From Microcebus murinus (Eukaryota > Chordata > Mammalia > Primates > Cheirogaleidae), in the NCBI RefSeq assembly GCF_040939455.1, contig NC_134117.1:63882501-63946500 (forward strand): a stretch of 64,000 bases of DNA, read 5' to 3'. Shown here piece after piece: positions 20,941-33,660 of the stretch. The notes under the pieces are model-generated. The model saw only the letters and a list, made by a program, of their open reading frames with translations, was not told the DNA's origin and searched no databases. Each line of letters starts with the position of its first letter. Position 1 is the first letter of the stretch. The position numbers and the translations under genes are program-made.

Positions 20941-21029
20941 TTGGAATCTATCCAGCTACTTGAATGTACTGACTTTGTCTGTTAGGTGTGCCTTGTCTAT
21001 ACAGCATGACAGCCATGCCCACGTATAGG

Positions 21030-21150
21030 TCGAGGTCCCAACCTGCCTGGCTTCATTAGCCCTCCCCTCACTCTACTCCCTTAACCCCCTAGTCTTGCCC
21101 TGACTTCTGGCACCTGCCTCTGGCCTTTCTCTATGATGGGTGATCCATAT
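21030..21150 (+). mobile_element. Possible L2 fragment
   Basis: CAACCTGCCTGGCTTCATTA, GCCCTCCCCTCACTCTACTC and a TCTGGCCTTTCTCTATGATG run resemble the L2 segment CCTCATCTCCTACCACTCTCCCCCTC ... GGCCTTC. Weak. Confidence 0.4.
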
Positions 21151-23190
<2,040 letters not shown>

Positions 23191-23221
23191 TGATTTTAAG
23201 AAAACAAGTAATATGACCTTT

Positions 23222-23270
23222 ATTCACACACATGCATGTGTTGTGTGTGTGCACATGTTTGTGCATGTGG
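23222..23270. repeat. Degenerate (TG)n/(CA)n tract
   Basis: CACACACATGCATGTGTTGT followed by GTGTGTGCACATGTTTGTGC. It includes the TGTGCATGTG that served as target site for the adjacent Alu. Confidence 0.8.
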
Positions 23271-23616
23271 TTTTTTTTGTTTTTTTTTTTTTTTTTTTTG
23301 AGACAGAGTCTCGCTTTGTTGCCCAGGCTAGAGTGAGTGCCGTGGCGTCAGCCTAGCTCACAGCAACCTCAAACTCCTGGGCTTGAGTGATCCTTCTGCC
23401 TCAGCCTCCCGAGTAGCTGGGACTACAGGCATGCGCCACCATGCCTGGCTAATTTTTTATATATATATCAGTTGGCCAATTAATTTCTTTCTATTTATAG
23501 TAGAGACGGGGTCTCGCTCTTGCTCAGGCTGGTTTTGAACTCCTGACCTTGAGCAATCCACCCGCCTCGGCCTCCCAAGAGCTAGGATTACAGGCGTGAG
23601 CCACCGCGCCCGGCCC
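23271..23616 (-). mobile_element. Full-length lemur-type Alu, with target-site duplication
   Basis: Antisense Alu: poly(T), GAGACAGAGTCTCGCTTTGT, GCCGTGGCGTCAGCCTAGCT, linker CAGTTGGCCAATTAATTTC, and the end CACCGCGCCCGGCC. TGTGCATGTG flanks it at 23260-23269 and 23617-23626. The well-preserved CpGs suggest a recent insertion. Confidence 0.96.
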
Positions 23617-23724
23617 TGTGCATGTGTTTTGAATGAAATGGCTTTTGGGTAATTTCTCTGTAATCACACATCTTCCAAGGAAAACGGAGAACATTGTCCA
23701 GCCCCTGCTATACGCCACTTCTGT

Positions 23725-23935
23725 TCCTCATGTGTCACTAAGACAATCACACTGAAACCTCAGAATAGCCTGTGAAGCACCAGTGTTCCCTTTCTGTAGA
23801 TGAGAAGACCGAGTTAAATAATGGTTACGTGACCCCACACCAGCATATGTGGTTAGTCATGGACCTGGGACTTGAACCCGGCTTGTGTGACTCCAAGGCC
23901 CAGCCTCCCTCCACCGCTTCATGCTGGGTCCCCAG
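23725..23935 (-). mobile_element. MIR SINE relic
   Basis: Antisense MIR: CCTCAGAATAGCCTGTGAAG, CCTTTCTGTAGATGAGAAGA, CCGAGTTAAATAATGGTTAC, CTGGGACTTGAACCCGGCTT, GTGTGACTCCAAGGCCCAGC in order. Confidence 0.8.
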
Positions 23936-24835
23936 CGGGAGGAGGTGACACATGGCACTGCCCCTCCCTCGCAAGGGAAGGGTGGGCGGCCGTGGCAAGA
24001 GGTTAAATAACCATGAGCTGTGCTGGGAAGTAATTCTCTTGAATTTATAGAAGTATCAGACCTTTAGAGCAGCTACTGCTGAGGGGGTGAAATCATTAGG
24101 GAGGGTGAGGCCACATTTGAGAGACCTTCAGTGCCACCTCGACCTGTTTTGTTTTGAGAAACAGTTACCAATGTTCCCTCTTCTCCCCACTCTATTTTTT
24201 TTTTTTTTAATCTCAGCATTAAGGAGGGATTTCTATGGATTCTTTGGCATTATCCAGGAACCAAGTGATGCAAAAAGACCTGACAGATTTCTCCTCGGCA
24301 GAGAATGAACGCGAGGAGGGTGCTGAATGACACCTAGGAACAGGGTGGCCGCGTGTGCGGCCGCGGCCGGGGCTGCCTCCCTGAGTATCAGCAGGCGCGT
24401 TAGATCTGCTGCTTTGAATGGAGTCTTCCGTGTGGCTAAAAGAAGTAGATATCCTGATTCTCATTGTGTTGGTGAAACTACAGGGCATGGGGAAGGATAG
24501 GGGAGTGGTGTTGAGAGGGGAGAGGGAGAGAGGGAGACAAGGAGGAAGGGAGCAGGGAGAGAATCTGTGCATCTAGATCAATGACAATGGGATGGTGGGA
24601 GGAAAAACAAGCAAAATTCCTGACTTCTTTCTATAAATGGGCAAGATTTCTTATAGCTCAAGAAGACAAACTCCAGGTCAGCTACACCTCAGTTTCTTTG
24701 TGAAATGAATGAGTTCACTTGCGACTTATCACAGCCATTCTTAGATAAGTTTGTGAGGCAACTATGGTTACTCATGTGCCCTGTTGAGTTCTTTTTCATT
24801 TTGCTTTCCAAAATTGGTCTTTAGGTGGAAGAAGA
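23936..24835. other. Anonymous non-coding sequence
   Basis: Contains a T run (24196-24209), a small CpG-rich cluster listed separately, and a purine-rich GGGAGAGGGAGAGAGGGAGA stretch at about 24519-24538. No gene. Confidence 0.5.
24340..24400. other. Isolated CpG cluster with a NotI site
   Basis: GGCCGCGTGTGCGGCCGCGG contains GCGGCCGC at 24357-24364 overlapping CCGCGG at 24361-24366. About eight CpGs lie in some 60 bases, while the surrounding kilobases are CpG-poor. It is far too short for a CpG island; nearby sequence is unique. Confidence 0.8.
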
Positions 24836-24990
24836 CCTCCCTCCCTCCTCCCCTCCCTCCCTCCTTTCCTTCCTTCCTTCCTTCCTTCCTTCCTTCCTTC
24901 CTTCCTTCCTTCCTTCCTTCCTTCCTTCCTTCCTTCCTTCCTTCCTTCCTTCCTTCCTTCCTCCTCTTCGTTTCCCCCTTCTTCTTTTCC
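24836..24990. repeat. Perfect (TTCC)24 microsatellite in a polypyrimidine tract
   Basis: Uninterrupted TTCC units run from 24866 to 24961 (24 copies, 96 bases), flanked by imperfect CTCC-rich and CTTC-rich pyrimidine sequence. The mirror-symmetric polypurine/polypyrimidine strand asymmetry allows triplex formation in principle. Long frames of Leu-Pro-Ser-Phe or Lys-Glu-Gly-Arg repeats here are artefacts. Confidence 0.98.
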
Positions 24991-24997
24991 TGCTATA

Positions 24998-25078
24998 CAC
25001 ATTTATTGATCACAGGCACCGAGACAGGCACCAGGAAAATAGCAGTGGCCAAAGGGCTCATCGTCTATTCCGTAAAGA
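24998..25078 (-). mobile_element. L2 LINE 3'-end fragment
   Basis: ATTTATTGATCACAGGCACC, GAGACAGGCACCAGGAAAAT, AGCAGTGGCCAAAGGGCTCA and TCGTCTATTCC follow the antisense L2 end. It starts just after the microsatellite. Confidence 0.6.
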
Positions 25079-25965
25079 AACCCAGATGCCTAAGAAGCCA
25101 AATAAGGATCCACAGAGCAAGAAGCATAGCAAACAAAACTCGAAAGATACGTAGGACTTCCAGAGACAGAGACTGCCTCTTGCTGGTGGTGGTGGTTGAG
25201 GTGGTGTCGGGGGTAGGGAGTCAGTCCTGATGAGAATCCTAGATGACGAAACTAGCAGAGAGTCCAGGGCATGTTCATGTCTAGGTTGTGGTGGCCAGAA
25301 TAGGGGTTGGTGTGCACGGCATGTCACGGACCAGTTGTGAGGGTCGAGGGCCAGGCTCTGAGTGTCTACAAGCCCAGCTACTCCTCTGGGCACCTGGCCT
25401 TGCCAGTGATTCTTGAGTGGGCAGGAGGCATGCAGACATGGGCTCACGAGTATCCAAATGCACAGTAGTTCAAGGTGTTTGTTTAACTACTGGATATTGA
25501 AGTCCAGATTAGAAGATGAAAATGGCTGGATGACATCATTATAACTATTTCCTCATGATTACTTTCTTGGTTAAGGTTAAAATGGAGCCCGTGCTAATCA
25601 TTTTTCTTTCCTTGCATCTTTGAATGTATATACTAAGACATGCAATGCAGTGACAAGCTAATTTCTTTCATCCCTCCTATCCTGTCAGTTGTGCAAAATC
25701 TGGGCTGTGGTTCTGCCCCTTCCGACTGCTGAAGAGGGAGGTCCCAGGGGGCCGTGCATATGCCTCTTTTAGTCGGGAATCCTCCCTCTGGTTTCTTTAT
25801 GACCAGCTTCTGAGATGCAGGCTTTCAATCCAATGCTATGATAAGGCAGATCATTCATAAAGGTCTGTGGGTTCCTGAGCTCCCTTCTAAACAGTTTTCC
25901 TTAAAAGTTTATTAGAGTTAATTGATTATTAATATTTGTACTAGAGATATTTTCCAATAAGAATC
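25079..25965. other. Anonymous non-coding sequence
   Basis: No repeat recognised. A GGTGGTGGTGGTTGAGGTGG run occurs at about 25185-25204. The part at 25560-25680 is AT-rich and repeat-free. Chance frames only. Confidence 0.5.
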
Positions 25966-25969
25966 AGCT

Positions 25970-26165
25970 AGTTTGGTGGAAATCACTGAGGCTCGAAGCC
26001 AGGTAGATCTGGAGGAAAGTTCTAGCATCGCTACTTGTGCCCTGGGCAACTTCAGGCCAGTGGCTGAACCACTCTTATCTTCAGTTTTCTACTCTCATGA
26101 GAATGTATTATAAGGACAATTGGAGAGAGAATGTGTAAAACATATTGCAAGCACTTAATAAAAGA
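25970..26165 (+). mobile_element. MIR SINE relic
   Basis: Sense MIR: GGCTCGAAGCCAGGTAGATC, TCTAGCATCGCTACTTGTGC, CCTGGGCAACTTCAGGCCAG, TCTTCAGTTTTCTACTCTCA and GCAAGCACTTAATAAA at the 3' end. Confidence 0.8.
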
Positions 26166-27031
26166 GAACAATCATTATTTGACAGTGCTAGCCACAGAGG
26201 CAGAAATAATGGTGAGTTCAATAGTGCTTTGTTACGACTAGAAGAATTTTGCAACCTGAGGACAGAGTTTGTCAGAGGCCTATGCGCGTGTACTAGTACT
26301 TTGCAGAGAAAGCTCATAATCTGGAGGCAGATTCCAAGAGTGCACAGGACTCAGCCAGGTGGTGCAGCAGCCCTGGATCACAGTGACAAGGCTCCCTGTC
26401 CACTGTGATGGTCACATTTGCCATCAGACCCAGCCCCAGTAGCTGTCCCTGCTCAGCTTCAGCTCTGAAATCCTCCTCCCCTCTGCCTTTTCCCGGAATT
26501 AAGTCTCAGCTCTGTTTTCTGGAAACGATTCTTAGTTGAGGTAAGAGATTCCCAGGTTCCCTCCTAAGGACCTCCTGCTCTACTCAGCCTATGGGGACCT
26601 CTCTTTGTACAACCAGGTCTGCCCCAGTCCCCAGTCTGCTGCTTACACAAAGCTCTGGGTGTCCCAGGGCCCTGGCTCTGCAACTGTCTGTCTTCTGTAA
26701 TGCTCCCTGCACCTTTATGCTCAAGAGCTGACCAGACTTCAGGCTCCTTTGTGGATCAGAGTTCTGACTCTCTCCTTTCTGTCACCTCTCCCCAGCTCTG
26801 CTATACATCTTCTCTGTTAACTCATTGTTTGCTGGCGACCAACCTACTTAGAGCATGGGCATTCTGAAGGCATTACTTAATGATCTGCCTCTAGTTTAGT
26901 TAAGATGACAGCTTTTCTATAAGGTATACGTATCTAAGTTTTGTTACCTGTAATCTTCTGCAAAGAAAAGTTGCTGACATAACTTCAGGGAAAATCAAAA
27001 CTGAAAGAATTGTATTAATAATCGAGGTTTG
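26166..27031. other. Anonymous non-coding sequence
   Basis: The section at 26420-26850 is pyrimidine-leaning and GC-richer (about half GC) and reads like an old interspersed repeat, perhaps a solitary LTR, but I could not match it to a family. No frame of interest. Confidence 0.4.
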
Positions 27032-27329
<298 letters not shown>

Positions 27330-28479
27330 AAGAAGTAATTGAAGTTTGTATATTTCTTAAAGTTTGAAGCCAAATTATAATTGAGCCATTCACAAAGAAC
27401 TACTAAGCATCTGTTGTGAAAGGTTATGCATGTGCCAACTAGGATAAATTACTTAATGAGAGTGGATGGTAGAGATAAGTTTAAAATAAAATTTAAAAAA
27501 ATAGAATAAATCCATGTAACCATAATCCTTTAATCTTCAAACTCACCTTGGTCAAATTCTTAATATCTTTTTTTTTTTTTTTTTACCTATAACATGATTG
27601 GCAAGTCTTTGAAAAATTGGGTGAATATTTGGAGCCAAAACCTGGGACTTAAAACTATTTTATTCGAAATATGTACCGTGTGGATGTGTCCCTGTCACAT
27701 ATAGATGCAAAGGTAGCAAGCAGGACAGAGATCCAGCAAGGGAGGCCTTTAAAATGCAATAGCTCAATGATGGGAGATTCACTTTCTGCAAAACAGATTT
27801 AGAAGTCTTATATATAAGGGACAATTAGGATTCCAGTTATTGGTATTTTTAGAAAGAGAGAGAGACAGAGTGAGATGGTGGAGGGGGGAGCAGGAGGGTA
27901 TAGAAAATTTGTTCTGATTTCCAATGTATCTTCTCCCTTAAGAATGTTGTCTTATGACAGAGGCTATTTAATACAATATTTTTAAATGGGTTATCAAGCA
28001 TCTCCACTTTATGGCAATTGCCCTCCGGGTATCCCTGTCCAAATACTGCGCATTTCTACTTGACCAATTCATTTAGGAGGACAACAGACACCTCGGGGGA
28101 GACATTTAACTTCTTTCTTTGGAAGGACTCCTGTGTGTGGTAATGAAAGCCAAGCATGTTTTCCCTTTTTCTTTCTTGTCCTCCATTATCTCACATAACA
28201 GGATTTAATTAGCGTCCTGCCGTCTTTTACTTTAAACTCTGTTTTAAGAGACTCATCTACTTAGTGATTTTATTTTTTTATTGTTGTTTTGGTTTTGATT
28301 TTTTTCCCTTATTCTTAAAAATGTCAGGCCTGCTCCTGCAATCTCTTGAATAAGATAAGCTAAACCAACAGTAGGAGCAATGCTGCCTTCTCCCCCTGAG
28401 CAAATACCCACTCTTGGCTGAGGGAAGGGGTGAAGGGGTACGGTGCAATCTTTGTAGGGGAGTGACACTCATTTTCCTT
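27330..28479. other. Anonymous non-coding sequence
   Basis: Contains a T run (27570-27585), a purine-rich GAGAGAGAGACAGAG run near 27856-27870, and an AT-rich repeat-free section (28190-28330). Nothing coding. Confidence 0.5.
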
Positions 28480-28700
28480 CTGAGCCGATGCACAGTGCCT
28501 GCTGCAGTTTCCCAAAGCAGCCTGCTAACGTAACGATCTAGCAACTTCAGTAAAATCAGTGTGGGCTTTCTGCGAGCACACCCAACTGTTGACACACATT
28601 CTAAAGCAACGCTGTGGTTGTACAGCCAGAGAAAATGGTGATGGCGCGCACAGTGCTAGACGGCGTGACGTCTGTGCACGTGGGCTTGCTTTTCCGCAGT
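28480..28700. promoter_or_regulatory. Candidate regulatory block with CRE-like and E-box motifs
   Basis: Repeat-free and richer in CpG than its neighbours. TGACGTCT at 28666-28673 is a near-CRE, and a perfect CACGTG E-box lies at 28677-28682. ATGGCGCGCACAG lies just upstream. Two such CpG-containing motifs eight bases apart in CpG-poor DNA are noteworthy, but no transcript, TATA box or island is evident. Confidence 0.27.
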
Positions 28701-28715
28701 TCCAATCTATCAAAC

Positions 28716-28905
28716 TAAAATTGAGTGCCTAATTGGAGCCAGGCCCTGAGCTGTGTGTTGTAGTGGATGAAGACAGGAGCTTCTCTGTGCCCTTCAGGAT
28801 TTAGAGGGTGACTAGAGTAATAGGACAAGCAGAAGATAAATGGATTGTAAGACAAAATGTAGCCAGGATCATATGCAAGTACCTTGAAAGTGTTAGGAAA
28901 GAGAA
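28716..28905 (-). mobile_element. L2 LINE 3'-end relic
   Basis: AAAATTGAGTGCCTAATTGG, AGCCAGGCCCTGAGCTGTGT, GATGAAGACAGGAGCTTCTC, TGTGCCCTTCAGGATTTAGA and GGACAAGCAGAAGATAAATG track antisense L2. Confidence 0.7.
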
Positions 28906-29508
28906 AAATTATTTTCCAGTTTACAAGAGTCAAAGTCTAGACTGATGTCTACAAGATTTCCTCATGGAAACATTAAAAAAAAATACTGACTAAAATAACC
29001 TTACAGGAGCTCTCGAAATCAGTTAAGAATATACAGCAACCAAGTAAACACCCAGTCAGGGAAAAGGCACATTCAAAATGGCAGGGGAATTTGTGGCATC
29101 CTTCCTTGTTCTTTTCCCGCTCCCTCCCGATGCCGTGCAGCACAGTTTGAAGGAAGTGGTGGCCCAGTTTGCAATTCCCTTCTGTGAACTGAAGGTTGCA
29201 GGGAATTAAATTTGCAGCATTCTAACTTATCTCTAGGCTACCTGAAGGATTGATCTCTGTGTCACCTAACTCAGACTTCAAAAAGGCAGAAGTGACTTGG
29301 ATCTCAGTCTGAAGGGAGCCATGGGAAGCAGTGTGGTCATGGCTGATGAAAGCTGCAGGCGGCTACAGGCCTGCACATACCTGAGACAAGGGGATGCCTA
29401 CTGGGGAATATAATTGAAAAGATAAGGTCCTGACAAGAAGCAGGGATGGGACTTTTAAATAAATTATGGCATTTAAAAACTGTCACATGTATGGAAAAAT
29501 TGGGGAAA
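28906..29508. other. Anonymous non-coding sequence
   Basis: No gene or named repeat. One A run at about 28974-28983. Unremarkable. Confidence 0.5.
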
Positions 29509-29560
29509 ACACACAGACACACACACACAGACACACACAGACACACACACACGCATGCAC
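29509..29560. repeat. (CA)n microsatellite with GA interruptions
   Basis: ACACACAGACACACACACAC repeated with CAGACA interruptions to about 29552, then ACGCATGCACGT. Imperfect, so probably less mutable than a pure array. Confidence 0.92.
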
Positions 29561-29714
29561 GTACAGGGCCAGCAAATACACACATCCAGAAAAGATTAGA
29601 GAGGACTTTAAGCCTTCATTTCAGGATGAAGAGTAAATGTCTTCCCCTGCATGGACTCAGTTTGCAAGGACTGGGAGAGGTGTCTGTTTCTTCAAATGGC
29701 TGATTTTCAATAAC

Positions 29715-32700
29715 ACATGATGAGATATACAATGGAAGGGGAATGTATGTTCACTCAAAGGAACAAAATATATCCCCAGAAACAGTCCCTGAAGAAACAC
29801 AGTCATTAAGAATACTAGATAAAGACTTTAAAACACCTACCTTAAATTTGCTCAAAGAGCTAAAGGAAAACATGAACAATGATTGAAAAGAAATCAGGAA
29901 AATTATATATGAACAAAACGAGAACATCAATAAAGAGAATTTTTTTTAAAAGAACCAAGCTGCAATTACGAAGCTAAAAATTATAGTAACTGAATTGAGA
30001 ATTTCACCAGAGGGGTTCAACGAAAGATTCTAACAGGCAGAAGAAATAATCAGTGAACTTGGAGACAAGATTATTGAATCTGAGGAACAAAAACAATAAT
30101 GAAGACAAGTGAATAGAGCCTAAGGGATGTATGGGGCATTGTCAAGCAGACCAATATATGGGAGTCCAAAAAGGAGAAGAAAGAGAGAGGGAGAGAGAGC
30201 TTATTGAAAGAAATGATGGCTGAAAATTTCCCAGATTTGAGGAAATAAATAGATACACAAACATAAGAAGCTCAATTGACTCCAACTAGGATATGGAGAG
30301 GATATGCAATGTATCCACACTGAGACACATTATAATCAAACTGTTGAAGTCAAAGACAAGACAGGTATCTTGAAAGCAGCAAGAAAAAAGCAAGTTGTCA
30401 TGCGCTCTCTAAATACATAACGCTTTCTAAGGTTATCCACACATTTCTCATGAGAAAGTTCGTAGACCAGAGGGCAATTGGATGATATGTTTAATGCACT
30501 AAAATAAAACACAAAACAAAACCATCAACCAAGATCTCAAATCTGTATCCAAACTTTGCGTCCTAAAAACCTAGAAACAATAGCAAAAAGCTAGCAGAAA
30601 GAAGGAAAATAACAGAGATTAGAGAGGATATACACAAAATGGAGAACAGAAAAACAATAGTAAAAAAACTAATATTTGGTTCTTTAAAATTATCAACAAA
30701 ATTGACAAATGTTTAGTTAGATTGACTAAATTCAGAAATGAAAGAGGTGATAATGTGATAATACTACTGCCAATTTAATTGAAATGTGAAGGATTATAAG
30801 ACAGTGCTATAAAAAATACACTCCAACAAATTGGATAACCAAAATGAAATAGAAAATTCCTAAAAACATGCAAGCTACCAAGACTGAGTCATAAAGATAT
30901 AGAAAAATCTGAATAGATCTACTACTATCTAGGAGATTTATAAAGAAAACAAAGAAAAGCCCAGGAACAGATGGCTTCCCTGGTGAATAAAATAGAAAGC
31001 CTATAAATAAACCTTCAAGTATATAGTGAAATGTTTTTTTACAAGGGTACCAAGACCCTTAAATGAGGAAGTAACACTCTTTTCAACAAATGGTGCTGGG
31101 AAAATTGGATATTCACATGCAGAAGAATAAAGTTGGCCTTTTACCTTACACCATGTAAGAAATTAACTCAAAGTGAGTCAAATACTTAGAATAATGAAAT
31201 TACAAAACTCTTAGAAGAAAATATAGTAGGAAAGCTTCATAACATTAGATTTGGCAATGATCTCTTATATATGACACCAAAAGCATAAGCAATAACAAAT
31301 GATTAGATAAATTGTACTACTTCAAATTAAAAACTTTTGTACATCAAAGGACACTACCAATAGACTGAAAAGGTGATCCATGGAATGAGAGAGAATATTT
31401 GCAAATCATACATTGTATAAATACACAAAATATATGTATAAATTGCAAATTATACATTGGATTAATATACAAAATATATATGGAATTTTTACAACTTGAC
31501 AATAACAAAAAAACAAACAACTTGATTTTTAAAAAGAGCAAAGGCAAGTCATAGTGGCTCATGCCTGTAATCCCAGCATTTTGGGAGGCCAACGTGGGAG
31601 GATTTCTTGAGCCCAGATGTTCAAGACCAGCCAGGGCAATGTTGCAAGACCTCCTATCCACAAAAAAAAAAAAAAAAAAAAAAAATTAAAAATAGCTGAT
31701 GTGTTGGCACATGCCCATAGTCTCAGTTACTTGGGAGGCTGATACGGGAAGATCACTAGAACCCAGGAGTTCCAGACTGCAGTAAGCTATGATAGGGCCA
31801 CTGTGCTCCAGCCTGGGCAACAGAGTAAGACCCTGTCTCTGGGGGGGGGGGACAAACAAAATATGGGCAAAGGAATTGAATAGGCAATTCTCTAATGAAA
31901 ATACACAAGTGACCAATAAACATATGAAAGCAAATCAAAACCACAATGACATACCTACCACTTCACACTCATTAGGGTGGCTACTATGAAAAACAAAGCA
32001 GAAAAAAAGAAAAAGAAAAGAACTAGTTTTGGGTGAGAATGTGGAGAAATCAGTATCCATGTGCATTGCTGGTAAGGGGTGCAGCCACTATGGAAAATAG
32101 TATGTCAGTTCCTCGGAGACCTAAAAATAAAACTACTGCATGATTCATCAATTATACTTCTAGGTATATACCCCAAAGACTTAAAAGCAGGGGTTCTAAG
32201 AGATATTGAAACACTCATCTTCATGGCAGCACTATTCACAATAGCCAAAAGATAGAATCAATTTAAGAACCCACTGATGGATGAATAGATGAACAAAATG
32301 TGGTATATGCACACACTGGAATATTATTCAGCCTTAAAAAGGAAGGCCATTCTGCCAAATGCTACAACATGAATGAAACTTGAAGACATTGCACTAAGTG
32401 AAATAAGCCAGTCACAAAAGGGAAAATACTAAATGATTCTACTTATGTGAGGAACCTATAGTAGTCACGTTCATAGAGACAAATAGAAGAATTGTGGTTG
32501 CCAGTCAGTGGGTATTGAAGAAAATGGAGAGTTATTGTTTGATAGCTACAGAGATTCAGTTTGGGATGATGAAAAAGGTCTGGAAATGGATGTTAGTAAC
32601 TGTCACACAACCAGGTACTGAAACTACTAAGAAGTACACTTAAAATAGCTAAATAGTAACAATTTTGTAATGTATATTGCACCGCAATAAAAATAGTCAT

Positions 32701-32715
32701 TTTAAAAAAATAATC
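29715..32715 (+). mobile_element. Inactivated L1 LINE (L1M-type) with large internal deletions
   Basis: LINE-1 in sense orientation, with an Alu inside. 29740-30500 follows ORF1 (the CAGTCCCTGAAGAAACACAG region and the CTTGAAAGCAGCAAGAAAAA motif of its 3' part). 30580-31010 resumes in the middle of ORF2 (AAAAAGCTAGCAGAAAGAAG, TTTGGTTCTTTAAAATTATC, AAGCCCAGGAACAGATGGCT). At about 31035 it jumps to sequence downstream of the reverse transcriptase (CAACAAATGGTGCTGGGAAA). It then continues to the ORF2 end and 3' UTR (GGTTGCCAGTCAGTGGGTAT, TAAAAATAGTCATTTTAAAA). The endonuclease and the catalytic RT core are absent, and stops and frameshifts are everywhere. A full L1 is about 6 kb; this keeps about 2.7 kb. 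Confidence 0.93.
31544..31851 (+). mobile_element. AluJ-like insertion within the L1, G11 in place of the tail
   Basis: Dimeric Alu starting GCAAGTCATAGTGGCTCATG, with a long internal A run (about 31661-31684) as linker, right arm CAGTTACTTGGGAGGCTGAT, and CTCCAGCCTGGGCAACAGAG. The expected poly(A) tail after CCCTGTCTCT is replaced by an 11-base G run at 31841-31851. The L1 target reads AAAAAGAGCAAAG on the left (31531-31543) and ATATGGGCAAAG on the right, a diverged target-site duplication. Confidence 0.92.
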
Positions 32716-33164
32716 AAAATAAACTTTACAGATTAAAGGTCATTTCATGTGAATCCTGAGTTCTCCCAGTTAGTTCATCCAGATTTCCTGTTTTGGAATG
32801 ATGGATGACAAATCTGGAGGTATTTCTGGGCCAGGTGCACAGCAGAATCTGAGTATGAAACCACATAAAAGAATGTGTAGACCAGTGGTGGAGAAGTTGA
32901 TGTTCAAAAAGATCCATAGAAGCAAAAGAAGAGGCCAAGTATGGAAATTCCATATGAAGAAACATTGGACCTGAAGGCAAAGATCCTCAAAGTGCCCCAA
33001 GAGAGTAGGAGGCAGAGCAAGAACCATGGCTGTGGCCTGAGGCATGGTAACCCTAAATCCATACAAGGAGTTGAGGGAGGAAACAAGTAGGATCTTAAGA
33101 GCAGAGATGGGGCTGAGAGTGGGTTCCAGGTAAAAAGAAAAAAAAAAAAAAAAAAAAGAAAAAA
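32716..33164 (+). other. Unique A-tailed segment directly 3' of the L1
   Basis: About 415 bases of non-repeat sequence lie between the L1 3' end and an A-rich run (33132-33164, with 20 consecutive A at 33138-33157). One forward frame reads 58 codons from 32800 (MMDDKSGGISGPG...) before a stop and matches nothing I know. No AATAAA signal sits in the last 30 bases before the A run. It could be an L1 3' transduction, an unrelated retroposed fragment, or chance. Confidence 0.4.
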
Positions 33165-33204
33165 CACAAGATCAAAACATGGAGATAAGAAACATCATCA
33201 TCAT

Positions 33205-33375
33205 CATAATGCCAAGATACAGCACTAAAGGCTTAGCATATATGACCATAAGGACTCATTAACTGGATTATATTGTTATTCCTTTTTCCATTGGTAATTT
33301 TTTACCATAAGACAGAGCAAGTTTTTGAACCCAAAAACATCAGAATCCACACCCTTGACCACTTGTGCAATACAG
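33205..33375 (-). mobile_element. MIR SINE relic
   Basis: AAAGGCTTAGCATATATGAC, TATTGTTATTCCTTTTTCCA, GTTTTTGAACCCAAAAACAT, CAGAATCCACACCCTTGACC follow antisense MIR, ending with its CTTAACCACT equivalent. Confidence 0.75.
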
Positions 33376-33439
33376 AGAGAATTAGCTGAGTGTAATACAA
33401 AACCTGGAGTCATTTGCATCACATTTTAGAGAGCTGACC

Positions 33440-33660
33440 TTCAGATTGTGGCATTGATAGGGCATCGGGGAACCTTGAAGGCTTTTAGCAGGCAAAGGGT
33501 GAAAATAGAAATTGCCCTGAGAAGACAATTTGGCAATGCAAAAATGAAATAAGTTGATAAATGTCAGGTCTGAAATTAAGGAGATCAGTTAGGGAACAGA
33601 GAACAAGGCATAAACTAAGATGAGGGGACAGGAATGGAATGTGTGGATTCAAAAAACCTT
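33440..33660 (-). mobile_element. L2 LINE relic, ORF region
   Basis: GGGGAACCTTGAAGGCTTTT, AGCAGGCAAAGGGTGAAAAT, ATTAAGGAGATCAGTTAGGG and AACTAAGATGAGGGGACAGG match antisense L2 (GGAACCATTGAAGGCTTTTAAGCAGGGG ... GAGACCAGTTAGGAGGC). Confidence 0.6.

Noticed and set aside
24784..25230. Plus-strand frame of 148 codons and its antisense counterpart rich in Lys-Glu-Gly-Arg
   Set aside because: Both are translations of the (TTCC)n microsatellite and its flanks.
26420..26850. GC-richer, pyrimidine-leaning stretch considered as a solitary LTR
   Set aside because: No TG...CA ends, polyadenylation signal or family match could be established by eye.
33132..33164. Poly(A) run considered as the tail of a processed pseudogene
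   Set aside because: The upstream sequence matches no gene I recognise and lacks a polyadenylation signal; reported instead as an uncertain A-tailed segment.
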